Assembly: GCA_945870425.1 (NCBI GenBank)
Contig: CAMBSD010000001.1
Span: 1 to 64,000 of the forward strand
DNA: 64,000 nt
From: Chitinophaga pinensis
GTDB lineage: Bacteria; Bacteroidota; Bacteroidia; UKL13-3
Reading direction: 5' to 3'
Shown here: one piece after another, positions 16,829 through 26,120 of the stretch
Numbering within the stretch: the first letter of the stretch is position 1
Layout: the number at the start of each line of letters is the position of its first letter
The notes under the pieces: generated by a model
The model's input: the letters and a program-made list of their open reading frames with translations, nothing else
Told to the model about the DNA's origin: nothing
The model's database searches: none
Position numbers and translations under genes: made by a program

Positions 16829-17627
16829 CCTTTATTTTTTTTTTCATCAAACTCGAATATCTGTTGGAAGCTAGGGCACTCCCCCAAATGTTTCCTCCAT
16901 AAAACAACCCGAAGACTGTTCCAAAAAAATAAAACCTACCTGAGTTTAAACCGGCCAATCTGTAATTTTCAAAAGCAATAAACCCAAAAACAGAGGTCTG
17001 CAAAAATCCTGATAAGCCCTCATAGGGTTTCTTTGCATAGGCCTTACCCAATCCCGGAATTATTGCACTCAAGCCACCACCAATAAATGAGGATTTATAT
17101 TTTAATTGCTTAGCCTTGACAGAAATCACTCCCAGATTTTCACAAACAAGACTTAACAAATAAGAATCCTTATTTTTTATCAATCCCAAAACACTATCCG
17201 ATTTGCTTATTTTTTTTTCAAGCATGTAAATTGAAGCATGATAAATATTTTTCAAGTCGTTTATAAGTAAATCGGTGGTATCAATCAAACCTAAAAATTG
17301 TCTAGCACTGTCAAACTCGTTTTTATAAACAAAACAAAATGCCACTTGAAATTTATCCTTTTGGTTCAACTCACCTAATTGATGATAATAAGCGATGCTA
17401 GAATCTATCTTTTTCTCATTAAAATAAATGTCGATTAACTGATGTAGAATAGTTTCTTTTTGTTGAACATCGGCATCTTTTAAGTTCAACTGCAAATAGT
17501 TTTTAGCCTGTCCATTTAGCTTTTCATTAATCAAGTAATTAGCAAAATTAAAGTCATATTTAATTTGGGCAAAGACATTATTTAATATACCCAACCAAAT
17601 CAGCAAAATGATTTTAGTGATGTTCAT
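16776..17627 (-). CDS. Exported/membrane protein with PGLGKAYA motif, paralogue of next gene
   Basis: The frame is open to 17696, but the ATG at 17627 (MNITKIILLIWLGILNNVFA) gives a clean signal peptide and 283 residues. The middle is alpha-helical and TPR-like (pairs such as SIAYYHQLG and DSARQFLGLI). The C-terminal membrane part has IIPGLGKAYAKKPYEGLSGF and further hydrophobic segments. The start overlaps the stop of the YidD-like gene by 14 nt and its end overlaps the start of the following gene by 53 nt, so expression is coupled. Its membership of an envelope complex is inferred from that coupling only. Confidence 0.7.
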   Translation of the reverse strand: MNITKIILLIWLGILNNVFAQIKYDFNFANYLINEKLNGQAKNYLQLNLKDADVQQKETILHQLIDIYFNEKKIDSSIAYYHQLGELNQKDKFQVAFCFVYKNEFDSARQFLGLIDTTDLLINDLKNIYHASIYMLEKKISKSDSVLGLIKNKDSYLLSLVCENLGVISVKAKQLKYKSSFIGGGLSAIIPGLGKAYAKKPYEGLSGFLQTSVFGFIAFENYRLAGLNSGRFYFFGTVFGLFYGGNIWGSALASNRYSSLMKKKIKDEVIVNMHLALRNYFRY

Positions 17628-18072
17628 AGATATATTTGTACTGTGATATAGGGTCAGATACTCTTGGATTGCTAAAATCTGTAATATCAAATGCACTGAT
17701 TCGAGTGCATCTTTGTAATCTATCTGCTGTTAAAAATAAACCTTTAACCAGACCATATTCTTTGATACACTTTTTGCTAAATTCAGAACAAGATGGATTA
17801 TAAATACAACTTGCATTTATTTGGCTAGAAATTACATTTTGATAAACAAATAACAGGCTAGAAAAAGTAAGGTTTATGGGATTAATTTTATGAATGAAGG
17901 ACTTTCTTTGCGATTTGTTTAATGGGGTATAAGCCCTGCCCTTCTTCTTTTTATGGTATGTTTTAATTTCTGCTTTATTCTTTATTAGCCCAATATCACT
18001 ATTTGATAATTGCGCTCTAGTTGATTCACAGTATAATAAAACACAAAACAAAAATAATATTGAAATCCTCAT
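17614..18072 (-). CDS. YidD-like protein with an N-terminal signal peptide
   Basis: 152 residues. The core (about 72-130) has the YidD pattern: FVYQNVISSQINASCIYNPS, then CSEFSKKCIKEYGLVKGL and the basic RLQRCTR. Canonical YidD (here at 55121-55348, 75 residues) aids insertion of membrane proteins and lacks a signal peptide. This one starts [20 protein letters not shown], which looks like a cleaved export signal, and has a basic linker (KKKKGRAY). The conserved Cys pair is kept. It overlaps its neighbours on both sides, in an operon with a possible LolA-like protein and two PGxG membrane proteins. A periplasmic function is inferred. Confidence 0.7.
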   Translation of the reverse strand: MRISILFLFCVLLYCESTRAQLSNSDIGLIKNKAEIKTYHKKKKGRAYTPLNKSQRKSFIHKINPINLTFSSLLFVYQNVISSQINASCIYNPSCSEFSKKCIKEYGLVKGLFLTADRLQRCTRISAFDITDFSNPRVSDPISQYKYIYEHH

Positions 18073-18809
18073 TTGATTAACTTGGCATTTGAAGGAATAA
18101 TAAAATCAAAATAGCTATTATTTGCTTCGTTATTTAACTTGATATTTGAATAGCTTGTCTTCTCTATACTTGAATCACCTTTATCGTTAAAATAAATATT
18201 TGTAATCGTTTCAGGAAAACTCAAGTTATAGAATTTCTTGTAATTATAGTAGTACGACTTCTTGAGCACTTTGGAATTTGGGCCAATGAACTTTATATAA
18301 ACTGGAACATTCTGCTTGAATACCAATTCTACCGATGAGAAATATTTCATATACTCTACTGAAGGAAGCCAATTAGTAATTAGATATTCTTTATCAATTT
18401 TAGATGAGTTAAGTTTAAAACCTAATGCCTTTAGTCCTAAATCATTTGAATTTCCATTCAAGAAATAGTAGATGGAGGAATTTTCGGTACTGTAGGTATA
18501 ATTAAATTTTTGAGCAACCGTATTTTCCTTAGGATTATAAATATTTAAATCCCCCTTGGTATTATTTATAACCACAATATCTACTGGGTGATTAAACTTG
18601 GTAATCATTCTACCACTTTGTTGAAAGTATATTGAAGCTTTAACTTGTGTAAGCTTACCCGCCTCAGTCTTTCTTGTGTCCATATCCATACTTATTTTCT
18701 CTAAAGTATTTTGATGAATATGAAACCCAGAAATCAAAAAAAAGGTTGTAATACCAACCAACCCAATGAGTGATAATATTACAACCTTCTTCATATTATT
18801 ATTTTGCAA
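18069..18809 (-). CDS. Exported protein, possibly LolA-like
   Basis: 246 residues. A hydrophobic N-terminus ([20 protein letters not shown]) acts as a signal or anchor; the ATG at residue 6 is an equally good start. The rest is beta-rich. The segment [19 protein letters not shown], then [14 protein letters not shown], resembles the central strands of LolA/LolB-type lipoprotein carriers, which run from a sugar- or lipid-binding concave sheet. The similarity is by pattern only. It overlaps rny by 11 nt upstream and the YidD-like gene by 4 nt downstream, so all are probably one transcript. Confidence 0.55.
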   Translation of the reverse strand: MQNNNMKKVVILSLIGLVGITTFFLISGFHIHQNTLEKISMDMDTRKTEAGKLTQVKASIYFQQSGRMITKFNHPVDIVVINNTKGDLNIYNPKENTVAQKFNYTYSTENSSIYYFLNGNSNDLGLKALGFKLNSSKIDKEYLITNWLPSVEYMKYFSSVELVFKQNVPVYIKFIGPNSKVLKKSYYYNYKKFYNLSFPETITNIYFNDKGDSSIEKTSYSNIKLNNEANNSYFDFIIPSNAKLIK

Positions 18810-20340
18810 AATTAACTGATCTTCTCTCTCTGATAACCGTGATTTTAATTTGACCTGGGTAGGTCATTTCAGTTTGGATACGAGTTGATAGGTTCAATGA
18901 AATAAGTTCTGCTTGTTCATCACTTATTTTATCGCTTTCTACCATCACACGTAATTCACGACCAGCTTGAATCGCAAAGGCTTTTTCAACACCATTAAAA
19001 CTCATCGCCATATTCTCAAGGTCTTTCAAGCGCTTCATATAGTTTTCACTATCTTCGCGTCTTGCGCCTGGTCTTGCACCACTGATGGCATCACAAGCTT
19101 GAATGATTGGCGAAATCATTGACGTCATTTCTACCTCATCATGATGCGCACCAATAGCATTAACTACTTCAGGATGTTCTTTGTATTTCTCAGCCAATTT
19201 CATACCTAACAATGCATGTGGTGTTTCAGCATCGTCATCAGGTACTTTTCCAATATCATGCAACAAACCTGCACGTTTAGCTAATTTTACATTTAAACCA
19301 AACTCAGCTGCCATGGTAGCGCACAAGTTGGCTACTTCACGGCTATGTTGCAATAAATTTTGACCATAACTCGAACGGTAACGCATTCTACCAACCATTC
19401 TTATCAATTCAGGGTGCAAACCATGAATTCCTAAATCAATAGCAGTACGCTCACCTATCTCTACAATCTCTTCTTCAATTTGTTTTTTTGTTTTGTTTAC
19501 TACCTCTTCGATACGAGCAGGGTGAATACGACCATCAGCCACCAAGCGGTGCATTGACAAACGAGCTATCTCGCGTCTGATAGGATCAAAACAAGATAGG
19601 ATGATTGCTTCTGGAGTATCATCGACAATAATTTCAACACCAGTAGCTGCTTCTAAAGCACGGATATTTCTACCTTCTCTACCAATGATTCTGCCTTTCA
19701 TTTCATCATTATCAATATTAAAAACTGATACCGAATTCTCAATGGCATGCTCAGCTGCTGTCCTTTGAATAGTGCTTAGAACAATTTTCTTAGCCTCTTT
19801 GCTTGCTGTTAATTTTGCCTCGTCAACAATCTCTTTAATACGACTTAATGCTTCAGTTTTGGCTTCCTCTTGAAAAGTTTCAACCATTTGATTTTTAGCC
19901 TCTGCTGCTGTTAGTCCTGCGATTTTTTCGAGTTGTTTAACTTGATTTTGAACTATTTTATCAACCTCAGATTGCTTGGATTTTACCGTTTCTAATTGGC
20001 TATTCAAGGACTGCTTAACTGTATCAAGTTCTTGGTCTTTTTTAGTAACTGCATCCGTTTTTTGCTTCAGCGTGTTTTCCATTTGCTTCAGCTTGTTCTC
20101 GTTTTGAATGATTTGTGCATTGCGAGATTGCACTTCTTTTTCGTGTTCGGCTTTAAGAGACAAGAATTTTTCTTTTGCCTCAAGCATTTTGTCTTTTTTT
20201 GTAATTTCAGCTTGGGTTTCGGCATCTTTTATTATTCTGTCTGCTTTGCTTTTTAACATGCTATTGTTCAGCACAAACATGGCAATAATACCTCCTCCGA
20301 ATGCTAACATTACAAAAATTACTACTAAGTAAATTTCCAT
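18799..20340 (-). CDS. rny: Ribonuclease Y
   Basis: Membrane-anchored endoribonuclease that starts mRNA decay. 513 residues, normal length. N-terminal membrane helix (about 4-26), a long coiled coil rich in E/K/Q (about 30-190), a KH domain with [20 protein letters not shown] (about 215-235), and an HD domain with [25 protein letters not shown] and IGAHHDEVE (about 330-420), which supplies the metal-binding His and Asp. It overlaps the following envelope gene by 11 nt. zapA and a coiled-coil gene lie upstream. Confidence 0.95.
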   Translation of the reverse strand: MEIYLVVIFVMLAFGGGIIAMFVLNNSMLKSKADRIIKDAETQAEITKKDKMLEAKEKFLSLKAEHEKEVQSRNAQIIQNENKLKQMENTLKQKTDAVTKKDQELDTVKQSLNSQLETVKSKQSEVDKIVQNQVKQLEKIAGLTAAEAKNQMVETFQEEAKTEALSRIKEIVDEAKLTASKEAKKIVLSTIQRTAAEHAIENSVSVFNIDNDEMKGRIIGREGRNIRALEAATGVEIIVDDTPEAIILSCFDPIRREIARLSMHRLVADGRIHPARIEEVVNKTKKQIEEEIVEIGERTAIDLGIHGLHPELIRMVGRMRYRSSYGQNLLQHSREVANLCATMAAEFGLNVKLAKRAGLLHDIGKVPDDDAETPHALLGMKLAEKYKEHPEVVNAIGAHHDEVEMTSMISPIIQACDAISGARPGARREDSENYMKRLKDLENMAMSFNGVEKAFAIQAGRELRVMVESDKISDEQAELISLNLSTRIQTEMTYPGQIKITVIRERRSVNFAK

Positions 20341-20426
20341 TATGGTTTAAAATTAATAAATGATACAAAGTTTACAATGAAATGATATCATTTGTAAACA
20401 CAACAATTGAAGTTGTAAGTGAGGCC

Positions 20427-20717
20427 TTAGGTAGTTTGTACGTCTTTCAGTAGCTCATTTAACTGAGCCAATTGGGTTTCTATTTGCTTATTCTCATTAT
20501 TCAATTGAGCCATAAGCTTTTCATATTGTGTAGCGATTTCAATGGCAAACATGGCCAGTCCGTCCTGATTATCGCGTAATGAAAACTGCTCGGCATAGCT
20601 TTGCAATTTATCGTTCACCAATTTGCCTGCTGCTCTAACCATTTCCTCTTCGTCAACATTGATTTCAAGGGGATAGATGCGCCCGGCTATATTTATATTT
20701 ACTGATAGTTCGTTCAA
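20427..20717 (-). CDS. zapA: Cell division protein ZapA
   Basis: 96 residues. ZapA binds FtsZ and cross-links protofilaments at the division ring. The start LSVNINIAGRIYPLEINVDE matches the ZapA beta hairpin, EEEMVRAAGKLVNDKL the first helix, and the C-terminal half (about 45-92) is a coiled coil. The upstream 97-residue coiled-coil gene ends 12 nt away, and pheT lies just above that. The pheT-coiled coil-zapA-rny order is common in Bacteroidota. Confidence 0.9.
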   Translation of the reverse strand: MNELSVNINIAGRIYPLEINVDEEEMVRAAGKLVNDKLQSYAEQFSLRDNQDGLAMFAIEIATQYEKLMAQLNNENKQIETQLAQLNELLKDVQTT

Positions 20718-20729
20718 CTTATTAAGTCC

Positions 20730-21023
20730 TTAATCGCTTAACAACCTGATACACTCATCGAGCTCTCGGATATATTGGTTAATTTTTAATTTTAACTCTT
20801 TTTTATCCTCGCCCGTTGAATCTATTTCACTGGCAATTTTAAGCAATTTATTCTTTTCTGCTAAATTGGCAATGGTATTTTTATGTATTTCTATGTTTTG
20901 TTCAAGTTCTTGCGTGTGTTTCAGGGCTTCTAAATATCTTTTTTTTAGCTCATCGCGCTCTTTTAGCAGTTTTACCACTTTCAGTTCGATATTTAAAAAA
21001 ATATATTTGGTATCTGAATCCAT
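20730..21023 (-). CDS. Small coiled-coil protein, possibly ZapB-like
   Basis: 97 residues, almost entirely coiled coil (for example LKVVKLLKERDELKKRYLEA and LEQNIEIHKNTIANLAEKNK). It has no signal peptide. It lies directly upstream of zapA with a 12-nt gap and 45 nt below pheT. A partner role with ZapA in division is suggested by position and shape. The sequence itself is too low in complexity to prove homology to ZapB. Confidence 0.65.
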   Translation of the reverse strand: MDSDTKYIFLNIELKVVKLLKERDELKKRYLEALKHTQELEQNIEIHKNTIANLAEKNKLLKIASEIDSTGEDKKELKLKINQYIRELDECIRLLSD

Positions 21024-21068
21024 GCATTCAATAAAAATTTTTACTATTTAAAAGGTTGAAAATAATAT

Positions 21069-23498
21069 CTATCCCCTCAAAACAGCACCAACTTCTTTTT
21101 CGTAGTTTTTGATCAGTTTTTGCATCACCATATCAATAACCTCATCAGTCAAAGTTTTGGTTTCATCTTGTAAAATAAAACTCAAGGCATAACTCTTTTT
21201 ACCTTGCTCAATTTTATCGCCCTTGTATACATCAAAAACATTTACTTTTTTAATAAGTTTATTTTCTGATTTCAAGGCAATTTTCTCCAACTGCTGGTAT
21301 TTAACACTTTCATCAATTAACAAAGCTAAATCCCTGCGAACAGAAGGAAATACTGAAACAGGCTGCAACTTAAATTTCTCTTGTTTGCTTAATTCTAATA
21401 ACAAATCAAAATCAATATCCGCAAACCACACTTCGGTATCAATATCAAAAGGTTTTAGTAAGTTTGATTTCACTGATCCGAAGCTAACAAGTGTTTTATT
21501 TTTTACCACATAACTGCTTGCATAATCAAGACTTGTATTCTCATTGAATGCCAATTCATATTTGCTAATTTTAGCTTTGTGCAACAACATTTCTAATGAT
21601 GCTTTCAAAGTAAAATAATTAACATCATCGCCTTTGGTATTCCAACCTTCAGGTTCTTTTCGCCCACAAATAGCTATCATCAAATGGCTTTGCTCATTGG
21701 CAATACTGCCTTTTGTTTGTTGTCTATTGTCTGAATCAAACTTAGTATAAGTTTTACCAAATTCATAAAACTTCAAATCCAAGTTTCTACGGTTACGATT
21801 GTATTGAATGGCTTCGAGCATACTCGGCAACATGTTCATACGCATCACATCCAAGTCACTACTCAATGGATTTAGAATTTTGATGGCTTGCTCCAATTCA
21901 GCTTCGCTATAGTATCCAAATTTAGTGAGTGTATTTGTAGCAATTTCGTTAAAATCATTTGCACTTAAATAATTGGCCAATGCGTTTTTCAATTTCACCT
22001 TGGTTTCTGTTTCGCTGAATGCCATGGTTGACTTAATATCATTGCCAATCTCAATATTATTTAAACCATAGATACGCAAGATCTCTTCTGTTACATCCGC
22101 AGGGCGGGTGACATCCACACGGTAGGGCGGCACTGACAAAGTCAATAAATCTCCTTTGGCTTCAATCACCACAATTTCCAATGCTTTTAGGATATTTAGC
22201 ACGCGTTCGCTTGGAATTTCTTTACCAATCAATTCATTTGATTTACTTAGCGAAAATTCAATCTTTGTATGAGCAATAGGTGTTGGGTACACGTCAATAA
22301 TTTCGGATGTAAGTTCACCACCTGCAATTTCTAAAATAATTGAAGCCACTCTTTTGATGGCTCTAATAGTCATATTTGGGTCGGTGCCTCTCTCAAATCT
22401 AAAACTCGCATCTGTACTTAATCCATGAGCCTTAGCAGTTTTGCGAGTGGATACCGAATCGAAACATGCACTTTCTAAGAAAATGTTTTTGGTATTTGCA
22501 GATATACCCGAATCCAAGCCACCAAATACCCCTGCCAATGCCAATGGATGCTGAGCATCGCAAATTAAACATTCATGTCCTTTTAGGATTCGTTCTACTT
22601 TATCTAGGGTAGTAAATTTGGCTCCCTCTGTGGCTTTTTTCACTACAATGGTGTTGCCCACAATTTTATCTGCATCAAAAGCATGAAGGGGTTGACCCAA
22701 CTCATGAAGCACATAATTGGTAGCATCCACAATATTGTTGATTGGGTTTAGTCCAATGGCCTTTAAACTATTTTGCAACCAATCAGGAGAAGCCTTCACT
22801 TCAACACCTGAGATGCTTAGTCCTGTATAACGTTTACAACCCTCAGCATCATCAATCTTAATCATTATTGGCTGATTGTTGCTAGCAGCTGGCAATTCGT
22901 AATTATTAATTCTTAATTCACAATTCGTAATAGCTTTTAAGTCACGCGCTGCACCTAAATGACTAGCAGCATCTCCCCTATTGGCGGTTAAGCCAATTTC
23001 AAAAACAGCATCTGTATAAACTGGGAAATAAGCAGAAGCAGGTTTTCCTACTTCATAAATATCTGGTAAAATCAAAATACCGTCATGGCTTTCGCCCAAT
23101 CCTATTTCATCTTCAGCGCAAATCATACCTTCGCTCACTTCGCCTCTAATTTTTGATTTACTAATTTTAAATGGCTCACCATTGCTAGGATATAGAGTAG
23201 CTCCTACTGTGGCGACCAATACTTTTTGACCTGCTGCTACATTAGGTGCACCACACACGATTTGCTTGTCTTCTCCAATACCAATATCCACCTTACACAC
23301 ACTTAATTTATCAGCATTGGGGTGCTTTTCTCTTTCTTTCACAAAACCTACCACTATGCCTTCCAAGCCACCTTTAAGACTTTGGTAATGCTCTAAATGC
23401 TCCACTTCCAAACCACACCCTGTAAGCATACTGCTTACTTCATCAGCTGTGGCATCCAGTGCTATCAGGTCTTTTAACCAATTGTATGATATCTTCAT
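21069..23498 (-). CDS. pheT: Phenylalanine-tRNA ligase beta subunit
   Basis: 809 residues, the usual length. Charges tRNA-Phe as an (alpha-beta)2 enzyme with PheS, which is not in this window. Order: tRNA-binding OB domain (about 40-155, HPNADKLSVCKVDIG and CGAPNVAAGQKV), B3/4 editing domain (about 215-390, NPINNIVDATNYVLHELGQP and RFERGTDP), B5 domain (about 405-480), catalytic-like core, and the FDX-ACB anticodon-binding domain at the end (about 712-808, FPSVRRDLALLIDE). It starts MKISYNWLKDLI, typical of PheT. Confidence 0.96.
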   Translation of the reverse strand: MKISYNWLKDLIALDATADEVSSMLTGCGLEVEHLEHYQSLKGGLEGIVVGFVKEREKHPNADKLSVCKVDIGIGEDKQIVCGAPNVAAGQKVLVATVGATLYPSNGEPFKISKSKIRGEVSEGMICAEDEIGLGESHDGILILPDIYEVGKPASAYFPVYTDAVFEIGLTANRGDAASHLGAARDLKAITNCELRINNYELPAASNNQPIMIKIDDAEGCKRYTGLSISGVEVKASPDWLQNSLKAIGLNPINNIVDATNYVLHELGQPLHAFDADKIVGNTIVVKKATEGAKFTTLDKVERILKGHECLICDAQHPLALAGVFGGLDSGISANTKNIFLESACFDSVSTRKTAKAHGLSTDASFRFERGTDPNMTIRAIKRVASIILEIAGGELTSEIIDVYPTPIAHTKIEFSLSKSNELIGKEIPSERVLNILKALEIVVIEAKGDLLTLSVPPYRVDVTRPADVTEEILRIYGLNNIEIGNDIKSTMAFSETETKVKLKNALANYLSANDFNEIATNTLTKFGYYSEAELEQAIKILNPLSSDLDVMRMNMLPSMLEAIQYNRNRRNLDLKFYEFGKTYTKFDSDNRQQTKGSIANEQSHLMIAICGRKEPEGWNTKGDDVNYFTLKASLEMLLHKAKISKYELAFNENTSLDYASSYVVKNKTLVSFGSVKSNLLKPFDIDTEVWFADIDFDLLLELSKQEKFKLQPVSVFPSVRRDLALLIDESVKYQQLEKIALKSENKLIKKVNVFDVYKGDKIEQGKKSYALSFILQDETKTLTDEVIDMVMQKLIKNYEKEVGAVLRG

Positions 23499-23596
23499 GT
23501 ATTATTCACGCTTCCTAATCTGCTAGAAACTGTGGGCGAAAATAATAAAATTTATGGAAGCTTACGCCTCTGGATTGGTCGCTTTGAAAGCAGCAA

Positions 23597-23632
23597 AAAA
23601 AATCCTTGTGAGTTACACACTAACAAGGATTT
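23597..23632 (-). terminator. Intrinsic terminator of the OmpA-domain gene
   Basis: On the minus strand a stem AAATCCTTGT / ACAAGGATTT (23623-23632 with 23600-23609) with a 13-nt loop is followed by a T-run (the A-run at 23595-23602 on the plus strand). It lies 19 nt past the stop of the gene at 23651. Confidence 0.85.
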
Positions 23633-23650
23633 AAATAAAGATGAAGAATC

Positions 23651-26089
23651 TTACTTTATTATCTGAAACTCCACCCTACGATTTCTTTGACGACCTTCAG
23701 CTTTTTTGTTATCTGCCACTGGTTTTTTGGAACCAAATCCCATAGCAAACAATCTTGGCTTATCAACTCCTTTTGAAACCAGAAAATCTCTAACAGCATT
23801 TGCCCTTGTTTGGCTCAACTTCAGATTGGCTGCAGCTTTACCTACATTGTCAGTAAATCCCGAGATTCTTAATTTGTATTCAGGTTTGGTGCTAAGCAAT
23901 TCAGCCAATTCAGTTAAACTTTCTAATGAACTCGCTTTTATTTTTGAAGTACCTGTTTCAAACTCAAGGTTACTAAATGCTTCATTAATAACTTTCTTTT
24001 CTTCAACTGTTAACACAACCAAATTAGTATCTACCACTGCAGGGCAGCCTTGATTGGCAGCAGTACCAAACTCTTGAGGGCATTTATCCTCCTTGTCCAT
24101 TACCTCATCTCCATCAGAATCAGGGCAACCATTTAAGCTAGCAGGACCTTTTTCAAACATACAAGAATCAAGCTTATCCATTACGCCATCTTCATCTATA
24201 TCTGGGCAGCCTTTAAATCTTTTTAATCCTCTCTCTGTAGGGCATTCATCGTCCATATCAAGAATGCCGTCACCATCGGTATCAGGGCAACCTTTGTTGG
24301 CTATGCTTCCAGGTTCTTTAGGACAAGCATCCTCATTGTCCATGATACCATCACTATCCGAATCAGGACAGCCATCAAATTTAGCTAATCCAAATACACC
24401 AGGGCAATTATCGTATTTATCTGCAATGCCATCTTTGTCTTTATCTGGGCAACCATTTAATCGAACACTTCCAGAATCATTCACACAAGAATCTTTGTAA
24501 TCAGCAACGCAATCTTTATCTGCATCAGGGCAGCCATTGGTACAACGTTTTCCTTTTTCCTTCACACATTCATCTTTATCATCAGAAATACCGTCTTTAT
24601 CGGTATCAGGACAACCTTTCATTTCTATGCTGCCATATTTTTTCCAGCATTTGTCCTTTTCATTAGGTATTCCATCTCCATCTCTATCTGGGTTGCGTCC
24701 AAAATTCCAGTTAATACCTGTTCTCACATTTATGAACTTAGCATCATCATAATTTATTGCGGCTACCAAATTATCGCTAAACAAATAAGTTTGGAAAGTG
24801 CCTAGGTTTAATGAGAATCCAAGACCGGCATTATTAAAGGTTTTGTTATAGTAAGTTCCGCTTACTCTAATATCCATTATCGACCAAATTTTCTTGGTAA
24901 AAGCCAAGCTTAAGGCAGGGTTAAACTGCTTGGAACCGAAATTATTGAAGAACACAAAATCAAAGGTATTGTTATAGTTAAAGGCATATTGAGCACCTAA
25001 ATATAGCTTGGCATTTAGGTAAGTTGTATAAGCTTCATTAGACTCTTTAGGAACAAAAACTTTTTGCTTTAAAGAGTCTGTTAATTCATTAAGCCTGTTA
25101 TTTATAAAATCTTTATTATTTAATGAATCAATGCTAATATCCTGCCCTTTATAATTAAAGACAGTAGTTGGCATATTAAAAGAGTTGTTATTTTTATTCC
25201 AATTGATATAACCCAAATCAATCAAACTAGCCGAAAGAGAAGTATGCTGATTAAACTTATAATTAGCTCCCATATCAATACCCCAACCTGATCCAGAAAC
25301 AATACCGCGGTTACTAATATAACTCATGATATCTCCAATGCTGGCATTATACCCAGTAGGGGCTTTTTGTCCATTATTGCTTGCTCCGAACACCAAATCA
25401 TTGATATTTCCAGCTTTTCTAAAATCTTCCGCACCAGCAGTATTTGCTTTAAAACCAGCTTTCACGTACAACGAATCCGAATTGGTTGATAACTGCAAAG
25501 TGCTTTCCTCAACATTCGCATTAAACAATCCTTGGAGGTATTTTAGTCGAATACCAACGCTTAGTTTTTTGTTTATTTCTCGGGTATAACCAATATGATA
25601 AGCAGTCCACGCGGTAGTATTAAAATCCAAATTACCCAAACTTATTTGGCGGTTTAATGAATTTTGAAAAAAGGTTGAACCTTGCGTTAGACCAAATATA
25701 TCCTTAGGCGGACTTCCATAAAAATCAAAATTAAGTTGGGCACCAAAACTGAAGTAATTTTTCTTAATGGCGAATCCTACAAATAATGGGTCGAATACAA
25801 AAGAAATACCGGTGTTGTTAAACGACAAATTATCATCTCGAACAATGCGCTTGATGGTTGAATCTGGATTTTCGCCTTTATTAAAAATATCGTTTATGGT
25901 CATATTAGGCGACTGTGCACTGAAATATATTCCAGGTATACCAACAGTAACATTTGCCTGGGGACGTATTCCAGGGTTAATTAAATTGCTTTGACCTACA
26001 TTTCTAAAATTGTAGAGGTTAAGATTGGTTTGTGATTTAACTATGCTAATAAAGCTCAGGAGTAATAATGATATATAAAGTTTCTTCAT
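23651..26089 (-). CDS. Outer-membrane DUF5723-type barrel with TSP3 repeats and OmpA domain
   Basis: 812 residues. Signal peptide about 1-19. Residues about 20-465 look like an outer-membrane barrel of the DUF5723 type (NLYNFRNVGQSNLINPG at the start). Seven or so calcium-binding thrombospondin type 3 repeats follow (about 470-690; DRDGDGIPNEKDKC, DTDKDGISDDKDEC, GCPD). The OmpA peptidoglycan-binding domain closes the protein (about 700-812; LRISGFTDNVGKAAANLKLS, QRNRRVEF). It should tie the outer membrane to the cell wall. The lipoprotein gene 31 nt upstream on the same strand is a likely partner. Confidence 0.88.
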   Translation of the reverse strand: MKKLYISLLLLSFISIVKSQTNLNLYNFRNVGQSNLINPGIRPQANVTVGIPGIYFSAQSPNMTINDIFNKGENPDSTIKRIVRDDNLSFNNTGISFVFDPLFVGFAIKKNYFSFGAQLNFDFYGSPPKDIFGLTQGSTFFQNSLNRQISLGNLDFNTTAWTAYHIGYTREINKKLSVGIRLKYLQGLFNANVEESTLQLSTNSDSLYVKAGFKANTAGAEDFRKAGNINDLVFGASNNGQKAPTGYNASIGDIMSYISNRGIVSGSGWGIDMGANYKFNQHTSLSASLIDLGYINWNKNNNSFNMPTTVFNYKGQDISIDSLNNKDFINNRLNELTDSLKQKVFVPKESNEAYTTYLNAKLYLGAQYAFNYNNTFDFVFFNNFGSKQFNPALSLAFTKKIWSIMDIRVSGTYYNKTFNNAGLGFSLNLGTFQTYLFSDNLVAAINYDDAKFINVRTGINWNFGRNPDRDGDGIPNEKDKCWKKYGSIEMKGCPDTDKDGISDDKDECVKEKGKRCTNGCPDADKDCVADYKDSCVNDSGSVRLNGCPDKDKDGIADKYDNCPGVFGLAKFDGCPDSDSDGIMDNEDACPKEPGSIANKGCPDTDGDGILDMDDECPTERGLKRFKGCPDIDEDGVMDKLDSCMFEKGPASLNGCPDSDGDEVMDKEDKCPQEFGTAANQGCPAVVDTNLVVLTVEEKKVINEAFSNLEFETGTSKIKASSLESLTELAELLSTKPEYKLRISGFTDNVGKAAANLKLSQTRANAVRDFLVSKGVDKPRLFAMGFGSKKPVADNKKAEGRQRNRRVEFQIIK

Positions 26090-26120
26090 GGTTTATAATT
26101 AAAAAAATGGTACAAAAAAA

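Noticed and set aside
20341-20426. Possible 6S RNA near zapA, as in some other bacteria
   Set aside because: The gap is only 86 nt and shows no long hairpin with a central bubble.
24093-24752. Long open frames opposite the TSP3 repeats of the OmpA-domain gene
   Set aside because: They mirror the repeated D/G-rich codons of the real gene, have no start signal, and encode repetitive low-complexity sequence.
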